Made by a program: the position numbers and the translations under genes
Source: Clostridia bacterium DTU025
GTDB lineage: Bacteria > Bacillota > DTU025
Direction: 5' to 3'
Assembly: GCA_001513145.1 (NCBI GenBank)
Contig: LFSP01000006.1
Span: forward strand, 1 to 37,018
DNA length: 37,018 bases
Notes under the pieces: generated by a model
Databases searched by the model: none
The model's input: the letters and a program-made list of their open reading frames with translations, nothing else
Told to the model about the DNA's origin: nothing
Shown here: positions 15,810-24,582 of the stretch, one piece after another
Layout of the letters: every line of letters begins with the position of its first letter
Position numbering within the stretch: the first letter of the stretch is position 1

Positions 15810-15872
15810 GGCCCCCCTCCGCTCACCGGCAATTCGGGTATCTTGCGTACATTCTTCCCCGCACAGAGGCCA

Positions 15873-16391
15873 TCAACCTTGAGGCCTATCCTTGGAGCCC
15901 TCAGTGGCCCTGGCTATGGCCTCCGTTTCCTCTTTGGACAGCGCGTGAGCCGAGCGCCCTGCTGTAACGGCCTTGGCGTACATACGGGTCTCGTACCTTC
16001 CAGCCATCGAGGTGATCACTACTCCGTTCTTGGCTCCGTCCAGCAGCGCCAGGGAAAAGCTGAGGGCGCCTCCGACATCGTCGAAGGCGTCGTAACGCAC
16101 CACTCCAACGTGCTGCACATGGCCTACGCTGGCGGCCTCAAGCTTGTCCAATCGCCCCTGGGTGGCGTCGAGGGAGGATGAGAGACGCTCGACTCTGCCC
16201 ATGAAGTCGAGTAGCAATTCCTGGGCATCCCCATGACTCTCAGCGCCCAACAGTCGCTGATAGCGCTTTTCCAGTCTGCGGAGCCTCGTGGTGATGCCCA
16301 TGACAACCCCAAGGGCAATAACTAGGACAATGGCTAAGACGATTGGTATGACGTATCCATCATACGCCAGTAGCTCTGACAACGAGTTCAC
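15873..16391 (-). CDS. DUF4446 membrane-anchored protein
   Basis: 172-residue protein of unknown function. The start chosen is GTG 16391 (spacing 7 from GGGAGG); a GTG at 16397 is too close to the same site. One N-terminal membrane helix (about residues 11-33), a charged coiled-coil-like stretch (RLRRLEKRYQRLL to about residue 85), then the DUF4446 core VGVVRYDAFDDVGGALSFSLALLD and NGVVITSMAGRYETRMYAK. Position just downstream of parB is conserved in many Clostridia-like genomes, which supports the family call; a link to segregation is inference. Confidence 0.85.
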   Translation of the reverse strand: MNSLSELLAYDGYVIPIVLAIVLVIALGVVMGITTRLRRLEKRYQRLLGAESHGDAQELLLDFMGRVERLSSSLDATQGRLDKLEAASVGHVQHVGVVRYDAFDDVGGALSFSLALLDGAKNGVVITSMAGRYETRMYAKAVTAGRSAHALSKEETEAIARATEGSKDRPQG

Positions 16392-16414
16392 GGTCACGCC
16401 TCCCTCGAACTGGC

Positions 16415-17308
16415 CTAAGCCCGCACTGTCTCTGCAGTACCAAGAATGATCTCGAGAATCCTGTCAAGATCTTCTGCTGCGTAGAACTCTATCTGTATCA
16501 CACCTTTGTGTGGCGTGCCCGTCAGCTTCACCTTGGTTCCCAGGCGTTCGGACAGCCTGCCTGCCAGTAGCGCCGCGTCAGGATCCTGGACCTCCCTCTT
16601 CGCCTGCCGTTTTGTTTCACGTGAAACATTCTCCGTGAGTCGACGGACGAGCTGTTCCGTCTGCCTTACGTTCAGTCCGTCCTTCACGATCCGGTCGGCA
16701 AGACTGGTCTGGAGCTGTGCGCCGGGAAGGGTCAACAGACACCGGGCGTGCCCAGCGGTGATCCTGCCTTCGGCCAGCTGATCCTGCACCTGTTGGGGCA
16801 GGTTCAGCAGCCTAACCGCGTTGGCTATGACTGGCCGGCTCTTGCCTACGGCAGTTGACAGCTCCTCCTGGGTCAGGCCGAACTCATCCATTAGCTTCCT
16901 GTAAGCCACGGCCTCCTCGATGGGGTTCAAGTCTTCACGCTGCAGATTCTCTATGAGCGCCACCTGCATCATGGAGGAGTCGTCCATCTGCTTCACCAGC
17001 GCCGGGATCGTGCTCAGCCCCGCTGCCTTAGCCGCACGCCACCTTCGTTCGCCAGCTATGATCTGGTAGGCGCCGTCCTTCTTTCTCACCACTATGGGCT
17101 GAAGCACCCCGTGGGCCTTGATGGAATCCGCGAGCTCGGCAAGGGCTTCCGCGTCGAACTTCCGCCGAGGCTGATACGGATTAGGACTCAGCTCGTCGAT
17201 GGGGAGTTCCACCGGAGTAAGCCCTGGTCCGTCAAGGCTCACGTTGTCCCGCTGGAATATGGCGCCGAGCCCCTTTCCCAGGGCCTTGGATTTGGCCGCC
17301 ATGCTCAT
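16415..17308 (-). CDS. parB: Chromosome-partitioning protein ParB / Spo0J
   Basis: CTP-dependent DNA clamp that loads at parS, slides, and recruits SMC. 297 residues. The N-terminal ParB/Srx domain (about 33-120) carries the CTP-pocket motif GERRWR at residues 86-91. The helix-turn-helix that reads parS is at about 140-200 (GLTQEELSTAVGKSRPVIANAVRLLNLP), and a C-terminal dimerisation domain completes it. The ATG at 17308 overlaps the parA stop by 4 bases; a second ATG at 17302 is also possible. A perfect parS lies within the gene. ParAB with nearby parS marks this as the chromosomal, origin-proximal system. Confidence 0.97.
   Translation of the reverse strand: MSMAAKSKALGKGLGAIFQRDNVSLDGPGLTPVELPIDELSPNPYQPRRKFDAEALAELADSIKAHGVLQPIVVRKKDGAYQIIAGERRWRAAKAAGLSTIPALVKQMDDSSMMQVALIENLQREDLNPIEEAVAYRKLMDEFGLTQEELSTAVGKSRPVIANAVRLLNLPQQVQDQLAEGRITAGHARCLLTLPGAQLQTSLADRIVKDGLNVRQTEQLVRRLTENVSRETKRQAKREVQDPDAALLAGRLSERLGTKVKLTGTPHKGVIQIEFYAAEDLDRILEIILGTAETVRA
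16613..16628. promoter_or_regulatory. parS site 1 (inside parB)
   Basis: TGTTTCACGTGAAACA, a perfect 16-bp palindrome identical to the bacterial parS consensus bound by ParB/Spo0J. Location inside parB itself mirrors Bacillus subtilis. About 9-10 kb from the origin. Confidence 0.95.
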
Positions 17309-18072
17309 GCTCCCTCCCCTTTCATGATCTCTAGCGCAAGGTTCCTGTAAGCTTCCGCACCCTTAGACTTACTGTCGTAAAGCGGGATGGGAAGGCCGTA
17401 GCTGGGCGCCTCGCTCAGCCGCACGTTCCGGGGAATGGTGGTCTCGAATACCCTTTCCCCGATGTTGCGCCTGACGTCCTCCACCACTTGCTGTGACAGA
17501 TTGGTCCTGGAGTCGTACATGGTTAGCACAACCCCTTCGATCTCCAGCCCAGGGTTGAGATGGTATCGCACCATCTCGATGGTACGCAGCAACTGACTCA
17601 ATCCCTCAAGGGCATAAAACTCGCACTGGATGGGCACAAGCACGCTGTCGGCTGCAGTAAGGGCATTGATGGTAAGCAGCCCAAGTGAGGGAGGGCAATC
17701 CACCAGCACGTAGTCGAAAGATATGCGCACCTCAGACAGCGCTCTCTTCAATCGCTGCTCCCTGGACATCAGGTTGACGAGCTCGATCTCGGCACCAGCC
17801 AGACTCAGAGTTGCCGGTGCCACCAGAAGCCCCTCCACTCCGGACGGCACCATCACCGACTTGAGCGGCACGTCCTCGATGAGCACGTTGTAGACGCATG
17901 CTTTCAGTTTCCGCTTGTCAATGCCGAACCCTGATGTCGCGTTTCCCTGTGGATCCATGTCCACCAGCAGCACCCTCCTGCCCGACATGGCGAGGTAGGC
18001 GGCAAGATTCACCGCGGTGGTGGTTTTGCCCGTGCCACCCTTCTGGTTCGCAACTGCTATGACCTTCCCCAC
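17305..18072 (-). CDS. parA: Chromosome-partitioning ATPase ParA / Soj
   Basis: Deviant-Walker ATPase that moves ParB-bound origins and, in Bacillus, modulates DnaA. The start chosen is GTG 18072 (MGKVIAVANQKGGTGKTTTA), because GGGGGG is 7 bases upstream; a TTG at 18087 would add five residues. 255 residues. The signature KGGTGKTT is at 11-18 with the deviant lysine K11, followed by LLVDMDPQGNATSGFG and VLVDCPPSLGLLT. No N-terminal DNA-binding extension, so it is the short chromosomal type. Directly coupled to parB. Confidence 0.97.
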   Translation of the reverse strand: MGKVIAVANQKGGTGKTTTAVNLAAYLAMSGRRVLLVDMDPQGNATSGFGIDKRKLKACVYNVLIEDVPLKSVMVPSGVEGLLVAPATLSLAGAEIELVNLMSREQRLKRALSEVRISFDYVLVDCPPSLGLLTINALTAADSVLVPIQCEFYALEGLSQLLRTIEMVRYHLNPGLEIEGVVLTMYDSRTNLSQQVVEDVRRNIGERVFETTIPRNVRLSEAPSYGLPIPLYDSKSKGAEAYRNLALEIMKGEGA

Positions 18073-18148
18073 TGCTGTACCCCCCAAGGATGCTGCTTAA
18101 CACTTCGCCGACGTATCGCGATGTCCTTCCGAAAACTGGCCTCGGGCA

Positions 18149-18160
18149 TGGGCTAGCCCA
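18149..18160. repeat. 12-bp palindrome in the rsmG-parA gap
   Basis: TGGGCTAGCCCA, a perfect palindrome between the rsmG stop and the parA start. It lacks a T tract on either strand, so it is not a clear terminator. Role unknown. Confidence 0.35.
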
Positions 18161-18168
18161 GGGTGATT

Positions 18169-18903
18169 TTAGAGAGGGTTCTTGGCAATGACGGCATGTC
18201 TTCGGGGAAACCGTGAAGCTGTCCGCTTTTCCTTCCTTATAGAGATGAGCTTGCGTTCACCGTGTCCATACGGCAACACCACTTCCAGGACTTCCGGCAT
18301 AGCTCCCCCCAGCTGTTGAGCTGCCCTGACGCCCTGCTCCAACTCTTCGTCCGCGCGAGGGCCTTTCATGGCCAGGAACCATCCGCCGATACGAACGAAG
18401 GGCAGGCAGTACTCGGCTAGAGGCGAGAGCTTGCTGACGCCTCTTGCCACAGCTAGATCGAAGCTCTCTCGGTACTCCACCTTTTTCGCCAGGTCCTCGG
18501 CCCGTCCATGCACCGCCTCAACGTTCTCCAGCCCTAGCTCTCTGCAGACGTGCTGCACAAAGCTGACCTTCTTCCCGACGCTGTCGATGAGGAGCGTATG
18601 CCGGGAAGGTCTGACGATGTGCAGCACCAGCCCGGGGAACCCTGCGCCTGTTCCTACATCCACCAGGCTCGAGTAGTCGGCCGCGGCGGGGCTCAGGATG
18701 CATGTCAGCGAGTCGACGAAGTGACGCAATGCGATGCCCTCATCATCGGTGATGGAGGTGAGGTTCATGACCTCGTTGGCCGCCAGCAGCAGCCGGCGGT
18801 ACTCCTCAAACATGTCCAGGGCTTCCTGGGTCACCTCGATGCCCAGCTGGCCGGCTGCGGTTGCTATCAGGTCGCGGAAGCAGAGACCGTCCCTTTCAGT
18901 CAT
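18169..18903 (-). CDS. rsmG: 16S rRNA (guanine527-N7)-methyltransferase RsmG
   Basis: SAM-dependent methyltransferase that modifies G527 in the decoding region of 16S rRNA (loss gives low-level streptomycin resistance in other bacteria). 244 residues. The SAM motif VDVGTGAGFPG is at 81-91, then LLIDSVGKKVSFVQ and the later AVARGVSKLSPLAEYCLP. The N-terminal segment NLTSITDDEGIALRHFVDS is characteristic. The ATG overlaps the mnmG stop by 8 bases and lies behind GGAGAGG. Order mnmE-mnmG-rsmG-parA-parB is the conserved origin set. Confidence 0.97.
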   Translation of the reverse strand: MTERDGLCFRDLIATAAGQLGIEVTQEALDMFEEYRRLLLAANEVMNLTSITDDEGIALRHFVDSLTCILSPAAADYSSLVDVGTGAGFPGLVLHIVRPSRHTLLIDSVGKKVSFVQHVCRELGLENVEAVHGRAEDLAKKVEYRESFDLAVARGVSKLSPLAEYCLPFVRIGGWFLAMKGPRADEELEQGVRAAQQLGGAMPEVLEVVLPYGHGERKLISIRKEKRTASRFPRRHAVIAKNPL

Positions 18904-20629
18904 CGGTCCTCTCCATTTCGCGCAGATGGATGATGAGAGCCATCACATCCGCCGGTGTGATCCCGGGGAGCCGGGAAGCCTGGCCAACTGATGACGGCCT
19001 AGCTTCGGACAGCCGCTCTCGCCCCTCTGCTGATATCCTATGCAAGGCGGAGTAGTCAACGTCGGAAGGGATCGCCCACCTCTCGAGTTTCTGGAACTCC
19101 TCCACCTGGCGCCGTTGCTTTGCAATGTAACCGGCAAAGGAGCGTTCCACAGCCACCTGTTGAGCAGCCTCGTCGGCGTAATCTCGCAGGTTGTCGGGAA
19201 GCTCCCGACCTTCCCGCACGCAGGCTATTGCGGCCGAGCGCTGAGAGAACCGGCGCCACCTTTCGTCATCCACCAGGCCCATCCTCCTTCCCAGCGGCGT
19301 GAGCCTGAGGTCCGCATTGTCCTGCCTCAACAGCAGACGGTACTCGGCCCTGGCCGTCATCAGCCGGTATGGTTCGTCGGTGCCCTTTGACACTAGGTCG
19401 TCGATGAGCACTCCGATGTACGCCTGCGACCGGTCCAACACAAGCCGCTCGTCCTTGCCTATGCAGCTCAGTGCGGCGTTGATGCCCGCGATAAGCCCCT
19501 GCGCCGCCGCCTCCTCATAGCCTGACGTCCCGTTGATCTGTCCTGCGAAATAGAGGCCAGGGTGATACTTGCTCTCCAGGGTTGGCTTGAGCTCTCTGGG
19601 GTCTATCACGTCGTACTCGATGGCATATCCGTACCTGATGATGTGGACATCCGCGAGGCCCGGGATAGTCCGTATCATCTCGTCCTGAACTTTCGAAGGC
19701 AAGCTGGTGGAGATCCCCGCAAGGTACACCTCGTTTGTGAACCTGCCCTGCGGCTCCACGTACACCTGGTGGCGTTGCCGGTCGGGAAACCGCACCAGCT
19801 TTGTCTCGATGGACGGGCAGTAGCGCGGGCCTGTGCCGGTGATCGCGCCGGAGTACATCGCTGCCCGGTGGAGATTCTCCCTGATCACGCGGTGGGTTTC
19901 CTCGTTGGTGTACGTTATCCAGCAATCCATCTGCTCCCTCGGCTCAGGAGGCCGCAAGAAGGAGAATCCCCAGATGGACTCGTCACCAGGCTGCCTCGTC
20001 ATGGCGTCGTAGTCGATGGTGCGACCGTCCACCCGGGCGGAGGTTCCGGTCTTGAACCTGCGCATGCGGTAGCCAAGCCGGGCTAGCTCCCGCGCCAGCC
20101 CAATGGAAGGCTGCCTCCGGTCCGGTCCGGATTCAGCCTGCCAGTCGCCTATGAACACCTTTCCCCCAAGGTAGGTACCGGTCGCTATGATCACGGCCCG
20201 CGCGCTGATCTCACCCTGTTCGGTGATGACGCCGAGCGCGACGCCGTCCCTTACCATCAGGCCTTCGACAGAGGTCTGTCGCAGCCGCAGCCCCTCCTGG
20301 AGTTCCAGGGCCCTCCGCATCCGCGCAGAGTACATCGACTTGTCGATCTGCGCCCGCAAGGCCTGCACTGCCGGACCCTTGGAGGTGTTCAACATCCGTA
20401 GTTGAAGATAGCACTCGTCAGCGGCCAATCCCATCTCTCCGCCTAAGGCATCGATCTCCCTCACCAGATGCCCCTTGGCAGGGCCGCCTATGGAGGGATT
20501 GCACGACATGGACGCAATGGCGTCGATCGTTGAGGTGATGCCCAGGGTGCGTAGCCCCAATCGCGCGCATGCCAGCGCCGCCTCGGCGCCTGCATGACCG
20601 AGACCCACAACGATCACGTCAAAATCCAC
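18896..20629 (-). CDS. mnmG: tRNA uridine-5-carboxymethylaminomethyl modification enzyme MnmG (GidA), short form
   Basis: FAD-dependent partner of MnmE that builds the cmnm5 group on U34 of several tRNAs. The N-terminal FAD motif VGLGHAGAEAA and CNPSIGGPAKGHLVREIDALGG are canonical, and the C-terminal helical region RPSSVGQASRLPGITPADV is intact. At 577 residues it is about 50 shorter than usual (about 620-630). The missing part falls between RWRRFSQRSAAI and LPDNLRDYADEA, where relatives carry a helical stretch ending in an LxxRPExxY motif. The frame is open throughout, so this is a deletion and not a frameshift. The start is GTG 20629 behind GGAGGTG. Confidence 0.95.
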   Translation of the reverse strand: MDFDVIVVGLGHAGAEAALACARLGLRTLGITSTIDAIASMSCNPSIGGPAKGHLVREIDALGGEMGLAADECYLQLRMLNTSKGPAVQALRAQIDKSMYSARMRRALELQEGLRLRQTSVEGLMVRDGVALGVITEQGEISARAVIIATGTYLGGKVFIGDWQAESGPDRRQPSIGLARELARLGYRMRRFKTGTSARVDGRTIDYDAMTRQPGDESIWGFSFLRPPEPREQMDCWITYTNEETHRVIRENLHRAAMYSGAITGTGPRYCPSIETKLVRFPDRQRHQVYVEPQGRFTNEVYLAGISTSLPSKVQDEMIRTIPGLADVHIIRYGYAIEYDVIDPRELKPTLESKYHPGLYFAGQINGTSGYEEAAAQGLIAGINAALSCIGKDERLVLDRSQAYIGVLIDDLVSKGTDEPYRLMTARAEYRLLLRQDNADLRLTPLGRRMGLVDDERWRRFSQRSAAIACVREGRELPDNLRDYADEAAQQVAVERSFAGYIAKQRRQVEEFQKLERWAIPSDVDYSALHRISAEGRERLSEARPSSVGQASRLPGITPADVMALIIHLREMERTDD

Positions 20630-20653
20630 GAGCCATCGTCACCTCCAGACCCC

Positions 20654-22048
20654 TTACTTGCCCACACAGAACTCCGAGAACAATAGGTCGATAACATCCT
20701 CCCTCGTGGTCTCGCCGGTTATCTCGCCAAGGGCGTCCAGTGCCGCACGGAGATCTATGCTCAGCACGTCAAGAGGATAGCCTACAGAAGCCCCCTCTGC
20801 GGCTTCATCAAACGCCGCAGCAGCCCTCTGGATGCAATCGAGCCTGTGGCGGGAGAGAGTGGCACCATCGCACCTCTCCGACACAGACCGCGAGAGCGCA
20901 AGGGACTCGATGGCGTCCTCTAGGCGATCCAGTCCGCTGCCGGTAAGGGCGGACGCCCGGATCCACAACCGACCGCCTGCGGCGGCCTCTATCTCATCCG
21001 AGCTGATGGCAGACGGCAGGTCTGACTTGTTAACCACCAGGATGCTGCGCTCCTCCGTGGTTGACTGGACTATCTCCAAGTCCTCGGCCTCGAGCGGCCG
21101 GGAGCCGTCCACCACGGCCAGAGCTATGTCCGCGTCGGCCAGCGCTCCACGGGCGCGCTCCACGCCCATCGCTTCAATGGCGTCGGCACACCGGCGCATT
21201 CCAGCAGTGTCAACAAGCTTCACCGGGATGCCCCTTATGTTTGCCACCTCCGACACGATGTCCCGCGTGGTGCCTGGCTGGTCCGACACTATCGCCCTCT
21301 CTTCGCCCAGCAGTGCGTTGAGCAATCTTGACTTGCCGACGTTCGGCCTTCCCACGATGGCCACACTGACGCCTTCCCACAGAACCCTGCTCATGGCGGC
21401 TTCCCGGGCAGCCTGATGCAGGGAATGCGCCAGTTCGGCGCACTGGCTCCGCAGGGCCTCCTCGTCCACAGGGGGCACATCGTCTTCGGGGAAGTCGATC
21501 CACGCCTCGATGGCAGCCATCAGCCTCATGCCTTGCTCCCGCGCCTTGAGGATAACCTCGCCGCCGCGCCCCCGCAGGAAGCGCGACGCCTCATGCCGCG
21601 CCCGCTCCGTTCGGGCGTTCACCATCTGGAGCACGCCTTCAGCCTCCAGCAGGCTGATCCGGCCGTTCAACACGGCCCTCTTGGTGAACTCCCCGGGGGC
21701 AGCCCTTCGCGCCCCTGCACTAATGATGGCCTCCAGGACTGCCGCCGCCACAGCGGTGCCCCCGTGACAGCTGATCTCCGCCACGTCCTCCCTGGTGTAT
21801 GAGCGCGGGGCTGGCATCGTCAGAAGGATCGCCTCGTCAATGAACACGCCATTCCCGTCGTGCACTCGGCCGTAGCGGGCCTGCCATCCTCGCGTAGCCT
21901 TCCTGCGAGGGGATGCCGGCGTGAACACCTTATTGGCCACGTGGAACGCTCCCGGCCCGGATATCCTAATAACGGCGATTCCGCCTGTGCCCGGTGGCGT
22001 GGATATGGCGGCTATTACGTCTCCGCTGCTCCCCAGCATGGATTCCAT
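20654..22048 (-). CDS. mnmE: tRNA modification GTPase MnmE (TrmE)
   Basis: GTPase that binds a tetrahydrofolate one-carbon donor and acts with MnmG on tRNA U34. The start chosen is ATG 22048, behind GGAGGG; the frame to 22117 would run through a parS site and an unrelated leader. 464 residues. The N-terminal folate domain starts SSGDVIAAISTPPGTGGIAVIRISG. The G domain lies inside the helical domain with P-loop GRPNVGKS near residue 230, GTTRD, and VDTAGMRR. The C-terminal catalytic motif FCVGK is intact (C461). It is 24 bases upstream of mnmG. Confidence 0.97.
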   Translation of the reverse strand: MESMLGSSGDVIAAISTPPGTGGIAVIRISGPGAFHVANKVFTPASPRRKATRGWQARYGRVHDGNGVFIDEAILLTMPAPRSYTREDVAEISCHGGTAVAAAVLEAIISAGARRAAPGEFTKRAVLNGRISLLEAEGVLQMVNARTERARHEASRFLRGRGGEVILKAREQGMRLMAAIEAWIDFPEDDVPPVDEEALRSQCAELAHSLHQAAREAAMSRVLWEGVSVAIVGRPNVGKSRLLNALLGEERAIVSDQPGTTRDIVSEVANIRGIPVKLVDTAGMRRCADAIEAMGVERARGALADADIALAVVDGSRPLEAEDLEIVQSTTEERSILVVNKSDLPSAISSDEIEAAAGGRLWIRASALTGSGLDRLEDAIESLALSRSVSERCDGATLSRHRLDCIQRAAAAFDEAAEGASVGYPLDVLSIDLRAALDALGEITGETTREDVIDLLFSEFCVGK

Positions 22049-22069
22049 TGCAAGCCCTCCATCACCCGT

Positions 22070-22085
22070 TGTTTCACGTGAAACA
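22070..22085. promoter_or_regulatory. parS site 2 (upstream of mnmE)
   Basis: A second perfect TGTTTCACGTGAAACA, between the terminator after jag and the mnmE ribosome binding site. About 4 kb from the origin core, thus probably the main loading site nearest the origin. Confidence 0.95.
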
Positions 22086-22092
22086 ATCGATG

Positions 22093-22138
22093 AAAACGAA
22101 AACGGGGAAGCACGCATCGCAGTGCACGCACTTCCCCG
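22093..22138 (-). terminator. Rho-independent terminator after jag
   Basis: On the minus strand CGGGGAAG (22138-22131) pairs with CTTCCCCG (22110-22103), extended inward by weaker wobble pairs, followed by TTTTCGTTTTC. It ends the rpmH-to-jag transcript before mnmE. Confidence 0.8.
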
Positions 22139-22159
22139 AACGTCATCCCGGCAGGAGAA

Positions 22160-22936
22160 CTATTCCGCGCCAGGGCCGACCCGAGATATCACTATTCTCC
22201 TGAAAGGCTCTCGGCCTTCGGAGTGCGTGGCGATGCCCTCCACATCCTTCAGCGACAGGTGAACCACGCGACGTTCCAGAGGTGACATGGGTTCCAGGGC
22301 CTGATCCTTTCCATCCTCCAGGACCCGCCTGGCAACCGCGTGTGCCAGCTCCTTGAGGTCCTTCTCTCTCTTGCGCCTGTATCCGGCCACATCCACGACG
22401 TACCTGGCCCGCACCCCATCTCCGCTGAGGTGCGCGCGCTTGTTCGCCGACAGGTTCACCAGGTATTGGATGGCATCCAAAGTTTCTCCATGGCGACCGA
22501 TGAGAACGCCGAGGGCTTTTCCCTCGACCTCCAACAGTGTCACGCCCTCGGACTCTTTCTCAGTGACCGTGGCTTCCAATCCCATCCTCTGGATCAGTCC
22601 CTGCAGATACTCCAGCCCAGGCGAGCCCTGTTCGGCGCCGGCCTCAGCTGCAACCCCCTGGCTTTCTGGCTCGGGGTCGCCCGATTCGGTGGCATCATCA
22701 TCCGCTAGATCGCCTATTCCCAGCCATGTCCTAACCAATTCCCTGTGGTTGGGTTCCTTCTCCGCCACCCGGCTCACCAGCTTGACTCTGGCATGACGAA
22801 ACCCGATCCCGAGGAAACCCCTCGAGCCTTCGTCCAACACCTGGACGTCCACTTCATCTCTGGACAGCCCGAGCCTGTTCAGCCCGGAGTGAACCGCTTC
22901 CTCAACGGTTTTCCCGAAGGACTCTATCTCCCGCAT
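22160..22936 (-). CDS. jag: RNA-binding protein Jag / KhpB (Jag-N, KH, R3H)
   Basis: Single-strand RNA-binding protein encoded next to yidC; in other Bacillota (KhpB/EloR) it influences cell elongation and sporulation. 258 residues. The Jag-N domain is about 1-50 (ESFGKTVEEAVHSGLNRLGL, GSRGFLGIG), followed by an acidic Gly/Glu-rich linker to about 105. The KH domain is at about 110-180 (IGRHGETLDAIQYLVNL) and the R3H domain at about 190-255 (HSEGREPFRRIVISR). Its ATG directly abuts the yidC stop (TAGATG), with AAGGAGGTG 11 bases upstream. Confidence 0.95.
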   Translation of the reverse strand: MREIESFGKTVEEAVHSGLNRLGLSRDEVDVQVLDEGSRGFLGIGFRHARVKLVSRVAEKEPNHRELVRTWLGIGDLADDDATESGDPEPESQGVAAEAGAEQGSPGLEYLQGLIQRMGLEATVTEKESEGVTLLEVEGKALGVLIGRHGETLDAIQYLVNLSANKRAHLSGDGVRARYVVDVAGYRRKREKDLKELAHAVARRVLEDGKDQALEPMSPLERRVVHLSLKDVEGIATHSEGREPFRRIVISRVGPGAE

Positions 22937-23572
22937 CTACTTGGCCACCTCCTTCTTGGCGCCAAGCTGGATCTTTATCACCCAGTGCTGGATCATGGTG
23001 ACGATGTTGGTCACTACCCAGTAGATGGCGGCACCTGCAGGCATCTGCGTGGCAAACCAGCCCATCATCAGCGGCATGATTATGGTCATGCTCTTCTGAG
23101 ACTGGTCGGTTATGGTCTGCGCCATCGACAGCCACGTGGTCGCCGCAGACAGTATCGGCATGATGTACGTGGGATCGGCCACCGAGAAATCGCGCATCCA
23201 CAGAAAGCCTTCTGCGGCACCCTTGAGGCTCAGGACGAACTCGCGGTTCTGGAGCACCCTGAAGAAGACTATCAGAATGGGCAGCGGTATCAGGCTGGGC
23301 AGGCATCCTGCCAGCGGGTTGATCTTGTTGTCACGGTACAGTTCAGCCAGTCTACGCTGGTATTCCTGAGGCTGTCCCTTGTACTTGGCCTCAAGCTCCT
23401 TCACCTTCGGCGTGACGACCTTGATCTGTTCCATCGACCTGATCTGGCTCACCGAAAGAGGATGCGTGATGATCTTGATGAGGACTGTGACGATGATTAT
23501 AGACCATCCCGGATTGCCCGTGAGGTCAGCGAAGTATCTTATGATGCTTTCCATTATTGAAGTGATGCTCAA
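22937..23572 (-). CDS. yidC: Membrane protein insertase YidC / Oxa1
   Basis: Inserts proteins into the cytoplasmic membrane alone or with SecYEG. 211 residues, the short Oxa1-like form with no large periplasmic domain and no lipobox. Five hydrophobic segments are visible. The conserved cationic residue in the first core helix, usually Arg, appears as K33 (VTVLIKIITHPLS). A charged cytoplasmic hairpin follows (IKVVTPKVKELEAKYKG). The start is TTG 23572 (AAGGGGG upstream); an internal ATG at 23554 has no ribosome site. Downstream of yidD and coupled to jag. Confidence 0.94.
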   Translation of the reverse strand: MSITSIMESIIRYFADLTGNPGWSIIIVTVLIKIITHPLSVSQIRSMEQIKVVTPKVKELEAKYKGQPQEYQRRLAELYRDNKINPLAGCLPSLIPLPILIVFFRVLQNREFVLSLKGAAEGFLWMRDFSVADPTYIMPILSAATTWLSMAQTITDQSQKSMTIIMPLMMGWFATQMPAGAAIYWVVTNIVTMIQHWVIKIQLGAKKEVAK

Positions 23573-23623
23573 CGAGGCGCATCCCCCTTTCAGGCGCTAG
23601 CCTGCTGAATTGAACCCCAGCTC

Positions 23624-23842
23624 TCACCTGGGCACCGGATCGTATCCGCCTTTGCAGAATGGATGGCAACGCAGAACCCGTCTCACGGCGAGATACGTGC
23701 CTTTCAACGCCCCATGAAGCCTGATAGCCTCGAAGGCGTACTCCGAGCAGGTAGGCACGAAACGGCATGTGGGGCCCTTCTTCAGAGGGGAAACGAACTT
23801 TCTGTATAAGCTGATAACGAACAGCTCAGCCCTGGCGATCAT
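23624..23842 (-). CDS. yidD: Membrane protein insertion efficiency factor YidD
   Basis: Small amphipathic protein that helps YidC-dependent insertion. 72 residues starting at ATG 23842 ([20 protein letters not shown]), because GGGGGG is 8 bases upstream; a second ATG six bases earlier is too close to it. The conserved cysteine pattern is complete: [10 protein letters not shown], then [17 protein letters not shown]. Lies 16 bases after rnpA, in the standard rpmH-rnpA-yidD-yidC order. Confidence 0.95.
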   Translation of the reverse strand: MIARAELFVISLYRKFVSPLKKGPTCRFVPTCSEYAFEAIRLHGALKGTYLAVRRVLRCHPFCKGGYDPVPR

Positions 23843-23858
23843 GCCCATCGCCCCCCGG

Positions 23859-24203
23859 CTACACATTCTCTGAGAGGCCCATTCTCTCGAACACCGCTTC
23901 AAGGTCAGCCAGTACAAGGTCGCAATGCGGCCGCTCAAGGGCCATGCTCCCGCGCGGCACCAGGACCAGGTCATAGCCTGATCTCGGCGCTCGGGAAGAC
24001 AGGCGAAGCGATTCCCGAAGCAGCCTTCTGATCCTGTTACGCTGCACGGCGCCTCCGTACTTCCTGCCTACAGGATATCCGGCGCGCGTCTCTGACAGAC
24101 CATTCGGTACAGCGTAAACCACAACGTACTTTCCCGCCTCAGACTTGCCCTGGCGGTACGCCCTTTGAAACTCAGCGCGTCTGCGTAAGGTCTGCCTGCG
24201 CAC
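23859..24203 (-). CDS. rnpA: Ribonuclease P protein component
   Basis: Basic protein subunit of RNase P that assists 5' maturation of tRNAs. The start is GTG 24203 ([20 protein letters not shown]), behind GGAGG; upstream codons in the open frame do not resemble RnpA. 114 residues. The RNR signature [19 protein letters not shown] spans residues 47-64, followed by DLVLVPR. It follows rpmH after about 80 bases. Confidence 0.95.
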   Translation of the reverse strand: MRRQTLRRRAEFQRAYRQGKSEAGKYVVVYAVPNGLSETRAGYPVGRKYGGAVQRNRIRRLLRESLRLSSRAPRSGYDLVLVPRGSMALERPHCDLVLADLEAVFERMGLSENV

Positions 24204-24285
24204 CAGTGCCTCCGGTAGCAAGAGTTCCGCATAATGAAAGGAAAAGCCGTCGCGCGACGGCATCATAACAGGCGGCGCCCTGGCA

Positions 24286-24420
24286 CTACACTGTTAGACG
24301 GACTCTTCCTCTGGCTCTTCTTCTCCTGATGACGTTGCGCCCTCCGGGAGTGCGCATCCGCGCCCGAAAACCGTGAACGCGCGCGCGGCGCCTCACCTTA
24401 GGCTGATATGTTCTCTTCAT
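24286..24420 (-). CDS. rpmH: 50S ribosomal protein L34
   Basis: 44-residue, very basic large-subunit protein. [20 protein letters not shown] is the canonical N-terminus and fixes the ATG at 24420, behind GGGAGG. The frame continuing to 24507 runs through the promoter and is not coding. First gene of the rpmH-rnpA-yidD-yidC-jag set. Confidence 0.97.
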   Translation of the reverse strand: MKRTYQPKVRRRARVHGFRARMRTPGGRNVIRRRRARGRVRLTV

Positions 24421-24468
24421 GAATACCTTATCCTCCCTGCCAGCAGCACCGATAGTATACCGGACTAA

Positions 24469-24497
24469 ATTATAAGCGAGGGCCCATAGGCTGTCAA
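24469..24497 (-). promoter_or_regulatory. Consensus sigma-A promoter of rpmH
   Basis: On the minus strand TTGACA (24497-24492), exactly 17 bases, then TATAAT (24474-24469): a perfect vegetative promoter. Transcription would start near 24462, about 42 bases before rpmH. Confidence 0.92.
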
Positions 24498-24582
24498 GAA
24501 ACCACAAATTCCCATATTGTGCCGTTGGTGGCCCTGCCTACCACTGCCTCGGCCGCGTGCCGTCGGCGCCGCTCCAGCCACT

